NCBI RefSeq assembly: GCF_030450125.1
Contig: NZ_CP123923.1
Location: forward strand, 6,457,501-6,521,500
Reading direction: 5' to 3'
Length of the DNA: 64,000 nucleotides
DNA from: Streptomyces sp. WP-1
GTDB taxonomy: Bacteria; Actinomycetota; Actinomycetes; Streptomycetales; Streptomycetaceae
The stretch's first letter is position 1. Every line of letters begins with the position of its first letter. Below the pieces are notes generated by a model. That model had not been told where the DNA came from. It searched no databases and was given only the letters and a program-made list of their open reading frames with translations. A program made the position numbers and the translations under genes. Below are positions 21,315 to 33,790 of the stretch, piece after piece.

Positions 21315-21871
21315 CACCTGTAATCCTCCTGGCCGAGGCAGAGAAGTCGGCCCCGGTCACCGACTGGCCGGCGCGCATCGGCTGGCTCGTCGGACTCCTG
21401 CTCTTCATCGCGCTCGTCTACTGGCTGATGCGCGAGGGCTGGAAATGGCGCGCCACGCTCCAGAGCGACATCCCGGAGCTGCCCACCGCGCCCGAGGACA
21501 CCGGCCCGGTGAAACTGACCATGAACGGCCGCTACCACGGCTCCACCACCGCCGGGCAGTGGCTGGACCGCATCGTGGCCCACGGCCTGGGCACCCGGAG
21601 CCTGGCCGAGCTCACCCTCACCGACGCGGGCCTGGAGGTCGAACGCCCCGGCGCGAACGACTTCTTCATCCCCGCCGCCGCCCTGCGCGAGGCCCGGCTC
21701 GACAAGGGCATCGCCGGCAAGGTCCTCACCGAGGGCGGACTGCTGGTGGTGACCTGGGCGCACGGCGACAAACTGATCGACTCCGGCTTCCGCTCCGACC
21801 ACGCGGCCGAGCACCCCGCATGGGTCGACACGCTCAACCACATGATCCACGACACGGAAGGCGCACGATGA
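21311..21871 (+). CDS. PH-like domain membrane protein inside the pyr operon
   Basis: 186 residues from GTG 21311. One membrane helix at about residues 21-42 ([20 protein letters not shown]); the rest is cytoplasmic and beta-rich ([56 protein letters not shown]), resembling bacterial PH-like domains. It overlaps the stops and starts of pyrC and carA by 4 bp each, so it is made with the pathway enzymes. No catalytic motif is visible. Known only as a conserved operon member; it might anchor the pyrimidine enzymes at the membrane, which is inference. Confidence 0.75.
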   Translation: MTPVILLAEAEKSAPVTDWPARIGWLVGLLLFIALVYWLMREGWKWRATLQSDIPELPTAPEDTGPVKLTMNGRYHGSTTAGQWLDRIVAHGLGTRSLAELTLTDAGLEVERPGANDFFIPAAALREARLDKGIAGKVLTEGGLLVVTWAHGDKLIDSGFRSDHAAEHPAWVDTLNHMIHDTEGAR

Positions 21872-23002
21872 CGACCTCCACCAGGGGAGCCGCGAAGACT
21901 CCCGCCGTACTCGTCCTGGAGGACGGCCGCACCTTCCGCGGCCGCGCCTACGGGGCCGTGGGGGAGACCTTCGGCGAGGCCGTGTTCTCCACCGGTATGA
22001 CCGGCTACCAGGAGACCCTGACCGACCCGTCGTACGACCGCCAGATCGTCGTCGCCACCGCCCCGCAGATCGGCAACACGGGCTGGAACGACGAGGACGA
22101 CGAGTCGGGCCGCATCTGGGTCTCCGGCTACGTGGTCCGCGACCCCGCGCGCGTGCCGTCCAACTGGCGGGCCAAGCGCTCCCTGGACGACGAGCTGGAG
22201 CGCCAGGGCGTCGTCGGCATCTCCGGCATCGACACCCGCGCCCTCACCCGCCATCTGCGCGAGCGCGGCTCCATGCGCGCCGGCATCTTCTCCGGCGAGG
22301 CGCTCGCCGCCGACTCCGAACTCCTCGCCCGGGTGCAGGCCCAGCCGCACATGAAGGGCGCGAGCCTCTACGAGGAGGTCGCCACCAAGGAGGCGTACGT
22401 CGTCCCCGCGGTCGGCGAGAAGAGGTTCACCGTCGCCGCGATCGACCTCGGCATCAAGGGCATGACCCCGCACCGGATGGCCGAGCGCGGCATCGAGGTG
22501 CACGTGCTGCCCGCCACCGCCACCGCCGACGAGATCTACGCCGTCGACCCCGACGGCGTGTTCTTCTCCAACGGCCCCGGCGACCCCGCCACCGCGGACG
22601 GCCCGGTCGCCCTGATGACCGCCGTCCTGGAGCGCCGCACGCCGCTGTTCGGCATCTGCTTCGGCAACCAGATCCTCGGCCGCGCCCTCGGCTTCGGCAC
22701 CTACAAGCTGAAGTACGGCCACCGGGGCATCAACCAGCCGGTCCAGGACCGTACGACCGGCAAGGTCGAGGTCACCGCGCACAACCACGGCTTCGCCGTC
22801 GACGCGCCCCTCGACCAGGTCAGCGACACCAAGTTCGGCCGCGCCGAGGTCTCGCACGTCTGTCTGAACGACGACGTCGTGGAGGGGCTCCAGCTGCTCG
22901 ACCAGCCCGCCTTCTCCGTCCAGTACCACCCCGAAGCGGCGGCCGGCCCGCACGACGCCGCCTACCTGTTCGACCGCTTCGTTTCCCTGATGGAGGGCCA
23001 GC

Positions 23003-23010
<8 letters not shown>
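21868..23010 (+). CDS. carA: Carbamoyl-phosphate synthase small (glutaminase) subunit
   Basis: 380 residues, ATG 21868 in the ATGA overlap with the PH-like gene. The class I glutaminase has its nucleophile at C264 in GICFGNQ (usual form GICLGHQ) and HPEA near the C-terminus. It supplies ammonia to CarB. The stop overlaps the carB GTG by 8 bp. Confidence 0.97.
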
Positions 23011-26311
<3,301 letters not shown>

Positions 26312-26318
26312 CAGCCCC

Positions 26319-26348
26319 GAGGGGGACACCGGAAACGGTGTCCCCCTC
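26319..26348 (+). terminator. GAAA-tetraloop hairpin between carB and pyrD
   Basis: Perfect 13-bp stem: 26319-26331 and 26336-26348, loop GAAA, followed by TTCATG. It sits inside the pyr operon, so it is either a partial terminator that lowers pyrDF expression or a 3'-stabilising structure. Confidence 0.7.
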
Positions 26349-26350
26349 TT

Positions 26351-26383
26351 CATGAGGACCCCCTCGGTGCTCATGAGGACCCC
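26351..26383 (+). repeat. 12-bp direct repeat in the pyrD leader
   Basis: CATGAGGACCCC occurs at 26351-26362 and 26372-26383. Each copy contains an ATG and an AGGA; both ATGs are in frame with pyrD, 21 bp apart. They could be alternative starts 16 or 9 codons upstream of the favoured ATG 26400. Confidence 0.6.
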
Positions 26384-26399
26384 AGAGGACTTCCCCACG

Positions 26400-27502
<1,103 letters not shown>

Positions 27503-27506
<4 letters not shown>

Positions 27507-28348
27507 CGTCGCTGGAGCCCTTCGGCGCCCGGCTGCGCCGCGCCATGGACGAGCGCGGCCCGCTGTGCGTCGGCATCGACCCGCACGCCTCCCTGCTCGC
27601 CGAGTGGGGCCTCGCCGACGACATCGCGGGCCTGGAGCGGTTCAGCCGCACCGTGGTGGAGGCCATGGCCGACCGGGTGGCCGTCCTGAAGCCGCAGAGC
27701 GCGTTCTTCGAGCGGTTCGGCTCGCGCGGCGTCGCCGTCCTGGAGACGTCGGTCCAGGAGGCGCGCGAGGCCGGCGCCCTGGTCGTGATGGACGCCAAGC
27801 GCGGCGACATCGGCTCGACCATGGCCGCCTACGCCGAGGCGTTCCTGCACCGGGACGCCCCGCTGTTCTCCGACGCGCTGACCGTCTCGCCGTACCTCGG
27901 CTACGGCTCGCTGCGCCCCGCCGTGGAGCTGGCCAGGGAGAACGGCGCCGGGCTGTTCGTGCTGGCGCTGACCTCCAACCCGGAGGGCGGCGAGGTGCAG
28001 CACGCGGTGCGCGCCGACGGCCGGGGCGTGGGCGCGACCATGCTGGCCCACCTGGCGGCCGAGAACGCGGGAGCGGAGCCGCTGGGCTCCTTCGGCGCGG
28101 TCGTCGGCGCCACGCTGGGCGATCTGTCCGCGTACGACCTGGACATCAACGGCCCGCTCCTCGCGCCCGGCATCGGCGCCCAGGGCGCGACCCCGGCGGA
28201 CCTCCCGGGGGTCTTCGGGGCGGCCGTACGCAATGTGGTGCCGAACGTCAGCCGGGGCGTGCTGCGGCACGGACCCGACGTCGGGGCGCTGCGGGCGGCG
28301 GCCGAACGCTTCGCGGAGGAGATCAGGACGGCCGTCGCCGGAGGCTGA
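27503..28348 (+). CDS. pyrF: Orotidine 5'-phosphate decarboxylase, type 2
   Basis: 281 residues from ATG 27503. The long (type 2) family has [10 protein letters not shown] at the start, [11 protein letters not shown], and the catalytic D-K-x-x-D in [12 protein letters not shown]. It forms UMP, the last step encoded here. It ends the pyr operon; a 270-bp promoter region for mihF follows. Confidence 0.97.
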
Positions 28349-28478
28349 CACCCGCCCCGAGGCGCTCGGTTGAGCGGACCGGCGCCGACTTGAGGGTGAA
28401 TACATCCTCAAAACAAGGGCAGTATGTCTGAAATGTCCGGCCTGGCGGAGGCTGACCAGGACTTTTCCGCTGTTCTCG

Positions 28479-28507
28479 CTGACTCTGGCGGACTTGGCCG
28501 CTAGTCT
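28479..28507 (+). promoter_or_regulatory. Candidate vegetative promoter of mihF
   Basis: CTGACT (28479-28484), 17-bp spacer, TAGTCT (28502-28507): a good Streptomyces housekeeping-sigma match. It gives a leader of about 100 nt before GTG 28618. Upstream at about 28399-28437 is a comparatively AT-rich stretch. Confidence 0.55.
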
Positions 28508-28617
28508 CCGAGCGAGGGTGAACGGGCAAGCGTGTTGCTCGTGGCTCCCCAGGTGTGGGGCGACTAGGTTCCTCACCGGTCCGTATCCGACAGTTCGACA
28601 TCCGAGGTGACGTAGGC

Positions 28618-28941
28618 GTGGCTCTTCCGCCCCTTACCCCTGAACAGCGCGCAGCCGCGCTCGAAAAGGCCGCCGCGGCTCGCCGGGAGCGGGCCGAGGT
28701 CAAGAATCGACTCAAGCACTCCGGCGCCTCCCTGCACGAGGTGATCAAGCAGGGCCAGGAGAACGACGTCATCGGCAAGATGAAGGTCTCCGCGCTGCTC
28801 GAGTCCATGCCGGGCGTGGGCAAGGTCCGCGCCAAGCAGATCATGGAGCGTCTGGGCATCTCCGAGAGCCGCCGTGTGCGGGGTCTCGGTTCCAACCAGA
28901 TCGCCTCCCTGGAGCGCGAGTTCGGCAGCACCGGCGCCTGA
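28618..28941 (+). CDS. mihF: Actinobacterial integration host factor sIHF (mIHF)
   Basis: 107 residues from GTG 28618 ([18 protein letters not shown]). A long basic N-terminal helix is followed by an H2TH-like DNA-binding region [19 protein letters not shown] and the end motif [16 protein letters not shown]. Known role: nucleoid protein that binds and bends DNA and affects development and antibiotic production in Streptomyces; the mycobacterial form supports phage L5 integration. It is a single-gene unit with its own promoter and terminator. Confidence 0.96.
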   Translation: MALPPLTPEQRAAALEKAAAARRERAEVKNRLKHSGASLHEVIKQGQENDVIGKMKVSALLESMPGVGKVRAKQIMERLGISESRRVRGLGSNQIASLEREFGSTGA

Positions 28942-28966
28942 GTCCGGCCCCGCACCGGACCGGGAG

Positions 28967-28983
28967 TCCCGGGCACCCCGGGA
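28967..28983 (+). terminator. mihF terminator hairpin
   Basis: TCCCGGG (28967-28973), loop CAC, CCCGGGA (28977-28983), followed by TTGC. It lies 26 bp after the mihF stop. Confidence 0.6.
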
Positions 28984-28990
28984 TTGCTGG

Positions 28991-29002
28991 AATAATCGCT
29001 GC
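28991..29002 (+). promoter_or_regulatory. Possible leaderless -10 element of gmk
   Basis: AATAAT (28991-28996) lies six bases before ATG 29003. No ribosome binding site is present between. A clear -35 is not visible because the mihF terminator occupies that region. Confidence 0.4.
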
Positions 29003-29596
29003 ATGGCTGCAACATTCCGGGGGACGACCCCCGAGCCCCCGGACGTACGTCCGCGGCTGACCGTGCTCTCCGGCCCCTCCGGGGTCGGCAAGAGCACGGT
29101 CGTCGCCCATATGCGCAAGGAACACCCCGAGGTCTGGCTCTCGGTGTCGGCGACGACCCGTAAGCCGCGCCCCGGTGAACAGCACGGAGTCCACTACTTC
29201 TTCGTCACCGACGACGAGATGGACAAGCTGATCGCCAACGGCGAGCTGCTGGAGTGGGCCGAATTCGCCGGCAACCGGTACGGCACGCCCCGCGCCGCCG
29301 TCCTGGAGCGGCTGGAGAAGGGCGAGCCCGTCCTGCTGGAGATCGACCTCCAGGGTGCCCGCCAGGTCCGTGAGTCGATGTCCGACGCACGGCTGGTGTT
29401 CCTGGCCCCGCCCTCCTGGGAGGAGCTGGTGCGCAGGCTGACCGGCCGGGGCACCGAGTCGCCCGAGGTCATCGAGCGCCGCCTGGAGGCGGCCAGGACC
29501 GAACTGGCGGCCGAGCCGGAGTTCGACGAGACCCTGGTCAACACCTCCGTCGAGGACGTGGCCCGTGAGCTGCTAGCCTTGATGGACGTTGTGTAA
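29003..29596 (+). CDS. gmk: Guanylate kinase
   Basis: 197 residues from ATG 29003. Walker [17 protein letters not shown] (about 22-37), the GMP-binding [20 protein letters not shown], and [13 protein letters not shown] are intact. It converts GMP to GDP. It lies 53 bp before rpoZ, a pairing seen in many bacteria. A CRP-like inverted repeat overlaps its stop codon. Confidence 0.97.
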   Translation: MAATFRGTTPEPPDVRPRLTVLSGPSGVGKSTVVAHMRKEHPEVWLSVSATTRKPRPGEQHGVHYFFVTDDEMDKLIANGELLEWAEFAGNRYGTPRAAVLERLEKGEPVLLEIDLQGARQVRESMSDARLVFLAPPSWEELVRRLTGRGTESPEVIERRLEAARTELAAEPEFDETLVNTSVEDVARELLALMDVV

Positions 29597-29615
29597 TCGT
29601 GACGCTGATCACGAT
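29596..29615 (+). promoter_or_regulatory. CRP-like palindrome between gmk and rpoZ
   Basis: Perfect 7-bp arms ATCGTGA (29596-29602) and TCACGAT (29609-29615) around six bases; the inner GTGA-N6-TCAC resembles cyclic-AMP receptor protein half-sites. It lies 35-54 bp upstream of the rpoZ start. Confidence 0.4.
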
Positions 29616-29649
29616 CATTGATTCTTTTCCATCCATCGGAAGGTAGAGC

Positions 29650-29922
29650 GTGTCCTCTTCCATCACCGCGCCCGAGGGCATCATCAACCCGCCGATCGAC
29701 GAGCTCCTCGAGGCAACCGACTCGAAGTACAGCCTCGTGATCTACGCGGCCAAGCGTGCTCGCCAGATCAACGCGTACTACTCGCAGCTCGGCGAGGGCC
29801 TCCTCGAGTACGTGGGTCCGCTCGTCGACACCCACGTCCACGAGAAGCCGCTCTCGATCGCTCTGCGCGAGATCAACGCCGGTCTGCTGACCTCCGAGGC
29901 CATCGAGGGCCCCGCGCAGTAG
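29650..29922 (+). CDS. rpoZ: RNA polymerase omega subunit
   Basis: 90 residues from GTG 29650 with GGAAGG upstream. The omega core is [21 protein letters not shown], followed by [13 protein letters not shown]. Omega helps assemble and stabilise the beta' subunit. The length is normal for actinobacteria. A 16-bp terminator hairpin follows 69 bp later. Confidence 0.97.
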   Translation: MSSSITAPEGIINPPIDELLEATDSKYSLVIYAAKRARQINAYYSQLGEGLLEYVGPLVDTHVHEKPLSIALREINAGLLTSEAIEGPAQ

Positions 29923-29991
29923 TACTCCGGGGGTTCGCCCAGCAGTTCGAGGGCTCGCCCGGTAGTACGTTCAGACCGCAGGTGGTTTTAT

Positions 29992-30026
29992 CCACAGGCC
30001 CGGCAGCCATGCTGCCGGGCCTGTGG
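29992..30026 (+). terminator. rpoZ terminator hairpin
   Basis: Perfect 16-bp arms (29992-30007 and 30011-30026), loop CAT. The left flank GGTTTTA and the stem's TTATCCACAGG also include a DnaA-box-like 9-mer (TTATCCACA, 29989-29997). Confidence 0.8.
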
Positions 30027-30066
30027 TGTGTCATGGGTGTTGCAGGTTTTTCCGGACCGAGGAGAC

Positions 30067-31272
30067 ATGGTGGACAAGCCGAGGGTGGTACTGGGGGTCA
30101 GCGGTGGCATCGCCGCCTACAAGGCCTGTGAGCTGCTGAGAAGGTTCACCGAATCCGGCCACGACGTGCGCGTGGTGCCGACCGCGTCCGCGCTGCACTT
30201 CGTCGGCGCCGCCACCTTCTCCGCCCTGTCCGGCAACCCCGTCGCCACCGACGTCTGGGACTCCGTGCACGAGGTCCCGCACGTCCGCATCGGCCAGCAC
30301 GCCGACCTCGTCGTCGTCGCCCCCGCCACCGCCGACATGCTCGCCAAGGCCGCTCACGGCCTCGCCGACGACCTGCTCACCAACACCCTCCTGACGGCCC
30401 GCTGCCCCGTGGTCTTCGCCCCGGCCATGCACACCGAGATGTGGGAGCACCCGGCCACCCAGGAGAACGTGGCCACGCTGCGCCGCCGCGGCGCCGTCGT
30501 CGTCGAACCCGCCGTCGGCCGCCTCACCGGGGTCGACACCGGCAAGGGCCGGCTGCCCGACCCGGGCGAGATCTTCGAGGTCTGCCGCCGCGTCCTCGCC
30601 CGCGGCGTCCAGGAGCCCGACCTGCGCGGCCGCCATGTGGTGGTCTCCGCGGGCGGCACCCGCGAGCCCCTGGACCCGGTGCGCTTCCTCGGCAACCGCT
30701 CCTCCGGCAAGCAGGGCTACGCCCTCGCCCGCACCGCCGCCGCCCGTGGCGCCCGGGTGACGCTGATCGCGGCCAACACCCACCTGCCCGACCCCGCGGG
30801 CGTGGACGTCGTCCGGGTCGGCACCGCCGTACAACTGCGCGAGGCCGTGCTGAAGGCCGCAGCCGACGCCGACGCCGTCGTCATGGCCGCGGCCGTCGCC
30901 GACTTCCGCCCCGCCGCCTACGCCACGGGCAAGATCAAGAAGAAGGACGACAAGGAGCCCGAGCCCATCGTCCTGGTCCGCAACCCGGACATCCTCGCCG
31001 AGGTCTCCGCCGAACGGGCCAGGGCCGGACAGGTGATCGTGGGCTTCGCCGCCGAGACCGACGACGTCCTCGCCAACGGCCGCGCCAAGCTCGCCCGCAA
31101 GGGCTGCGACCTGCTCGTCGTCAACGAGGTGGGGGAGCGCAAGACCTTCGGCTCCGAGGAGAACGAAGCCGTCGTACTGGGCGCCGACGGCAGCGAGAAC
31201 CCCGTGCCGCACGGGCCCAAGGAGGCCCTCGCCGACATCGTCTGGGACCTCGTCGTGGACCGCCTCGACTGA
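30067..31272 (+). CDS. coaBC: Bifunctional PPC synthetase / PPC decarboxylase (CoaBC, Dfp)
   Basis: 401 residues from ATG 30067; the next codon (GTG 30070) is equally placed behind GAGGAGA. The FMN decarboxylase half has VSGGIAAYK at the start, the QHADLVVVAPATADMLAK segment and FAPAMHTEMW. The synthetase half begins near residue 190 with VVVSAGGTREPLDPVRFLGN and ends with LVVNEVG. It makes 4'-phosphopantetheine in CoA synthesis. It lies between rpoZ and metK, the standard Streptomyces order. Confidence 0.96.
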   Translation: MVDKPRVVLGVSGGIAAYKACELLRRFTESGHDVRVVPTASALHFVGAATFSALSGNPVATDVWDSVHEVPHVRIGQHADLVVVAPATADMLAKAAHGLADDLLTNTLLTARCPVVFAPAMHTEMWEHPATQENVATLRRRGAVVVEPAVGRLTGVDTGKGRLPDPGEIFEVCRRVLARGVQEPDLRGRHVVVSAGGTREPLDPVRFLGNRSSGKQGYALARTAAARGARVTLIAANTHLPDPAGVDVVRVGTAVQLREAVLKAAADADAVVMAAAVADFRPAAYATGKIKKKDDKEPEPIVLVRNPDILAEVSAERARAGQVIVGFAAETDDVLANGRAKLARKGCDLLVVNEVGERKTFGSEENEAVVLGADGSENPVPHGPKEALADIVWDLVVDRLD

Positions 31273-31293
31273 CCCCGGCGCGGCCGGCCGGGC

Positions 31294-31311
31294 GAATCCG
31301 AAGACGGATTC
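31294..31311 (+). terminator. Short hairpin after coaBC
   Basis: GAATCCG (31294-31300), loop AAGA, CGGATTC (31305-31311), 21 bp after the stop; no U-tract. Confidence 0.45.
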
Positions 31312-31355
31312 AGGCCATGCTCAAGTCGGGGACCGTTACCCTGGCCAAGGTCGTC

Positions 31356-31375
31356 GGGCATTGTGCACAATGCCC
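31356..31375 (+). promoter_or_regulatory. Perfect 20-bp palindrome upstream of metK
   Basis: GGGCATTGTGCACAATGCCC is fully self-complementary with no spacer. It lies 146-165 bp upstream of the metK start. This looks like a dimeric repressor operator, but I do not recognise the regulator. Confidence 0.5.
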
Positions 31376-31388
31376 GTGCCGCAGGTCA

Positions 31389-31520
31389 CAGCGCTCCCGA
31401 GAGGCGAGACAGTGGCCCATCGGCCGACCACGACCGATAAACTGTTGAACGTCGACCGGGCGCAGCCCCGCGTCGACTGCAAATGATCAGCCAGCAGCCG
31501 CTGCAACCACAGGGAGCGTT
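31389..31520 (+). promoter_or_regulatory. Structured metK leader with possible RBS sequestration
   Basis: CGCTCCC (about 31391-31397) is complementary to GGGAGCG (31512-31518), which contains the ribosome binding site just before GTG 31521; flanking wobble pairs extend this to about nine. Between them is a hairpin, GTCGACCGGG (31451-31460) with CCCGCGTCGAC (31468-31478), one bulge. The closed form would hide the start. No known SAM riboswitch class was recognised by eye. Confidence 0.4.
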
Positions 31521-32744
<1,224 letters not shown>

Positions 32745-32761
32745 TCCAGGATCGTCCGACA

Positions 32762-32792
32762 AGGCCCGGCTTCCCTTCGGGGGGCCGGGCCT
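32762..32792 (+). terminator. metK terminator hairpin
   Basis: AGGCCCGGC (32762-32770) pairs with GCCGGGCCT (32784-32792); the loop contains a nested CCC-TTCG-GGG tetraloop stem. It lies 17 bp after the stop and faces the convergent S1-domain locus. Confidence 0.8.
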
Positions 32793-32833
32793 CGCCGTTC
32801 TCCGGGCCGGGGTTCCCCCCGGCCCGGCCCGGC

Positions 32834-33623
32834 TCAGCCGGCGAGCCCCAGCCGGACCCGGCGCCGCGCCCGGTCGACCTCCAGGACCCTGACCCGGAGC
32901 TCCTGCCCCTCCCCGGCGCTCCGTCCACCCAGCTCGTCGGAGTGCACCAACCCCTCCACGAACCCGTTCACGCGGACGAAGACCCCGAAGGGGACGACCT
33001 TGGTCACCGGCCCGGTCAGGACGTCCCCGGCGCCCACGGCCAACTGGTCGAAGGGATCGTCCTGGAGCGCCTTGAGGGACAGCGCCACCTGGCCCCGGCG
33101 GGTGTCCGAGCCGAGCACCCGGACGCGGATCCGCTGCCCCGGCACCACCACCTCCGCCGGATCCCCGAACCGGGACCACGACAGCTCCGGGACATTGACG
33201 GACCCGGTCCCCGCGTGGACCGGATGCGCGGGCTCACCGTCGATCCGCACGAAGACCCCGAAGCGGTGCACGGAGGACACCGTCCCCGCGACGACGTCCC
33301 CGCGCCCGAGACCCAGAAGGAAGCCGTACAGCGCCTCGTCCTCACAGGCCCGCGCGGACGGGTCCGGCCGTCGTGCCCGCCGCGCATCGTCACCTCCGCG
33401 CGGATCCGCTGCCCCACCGTGAACACGTCCGACGGGTGCCGGACATCGCGCCAGGTCAGTTCGTGCCCGGGGACGCGACCGGAGGGGAGCCCCGGCGCGT
33501 CGCCGTCCAGCAGCACCAGCACATCGCCCCCGTCGAAACCGGCGACGGTACCGGTCAGCGCCTCCCCGGGGCGACGAGGCGTTCTCTCAGGCGTTCCAGC
33601 GGGTCGGGTGTCGGTTCGGTCAT
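32834..33623 (-). pseudogene. S1 RNA-binding domain protein, interrupted by two frameshifts
   Basis: The start is ATG 33623 (MTEPTPDPLERLRERLVAP). That frame stops early at 33555, but homology continues in a second frame (GEALTGTVAGFDGGDVLVLL to about RTRPRG) and then in a third (CEDEALYGFLLGLGRGDVVAG to the end LGLAG). Each switch is equivalent to one missing base: near 33570 in a CCCCGGGG run, and near 33347 in GCGCGGGCCTG. The span of 790 bp plus two bases is exactly 264 codons. The repaired product would have three S1 domains, the last two well conserved (VHRFGVFVRIDGEP, VVPFGVFVRVNGFVEGL). Either a real pseudogene or two sequencing errors. The intact part from GTG 33280 could encode 148 residues with two S1 domains. 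Confidence 0.7.
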
Positions 33624-33790
33624 GGGGGCGAGCCTAGGCAGGGCCAGGAGCTGGCCGGTAACGAATTGAGGCGGCGGCCCGGTGCCGAAGCGAGCGCGGG
33701 ACGCCGTACGGCGCGGCCGGGGCCGGGACGATCCCGGGCGGAGGGCGGCACCCCGGGTCGTTGTCAGTGGGGTTTGGTAAGAATGCAAGC

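Noticed and set aside
31381..31520. A SAM-I or SAM-IV riboswitch upstream of metK
   Set aside because: GGCGAGACAGTGGCCC has a passing likeness to SAM-I core sequence, but the conserved junctions and the GAUGAAA/GGCAACC pieces are absent.
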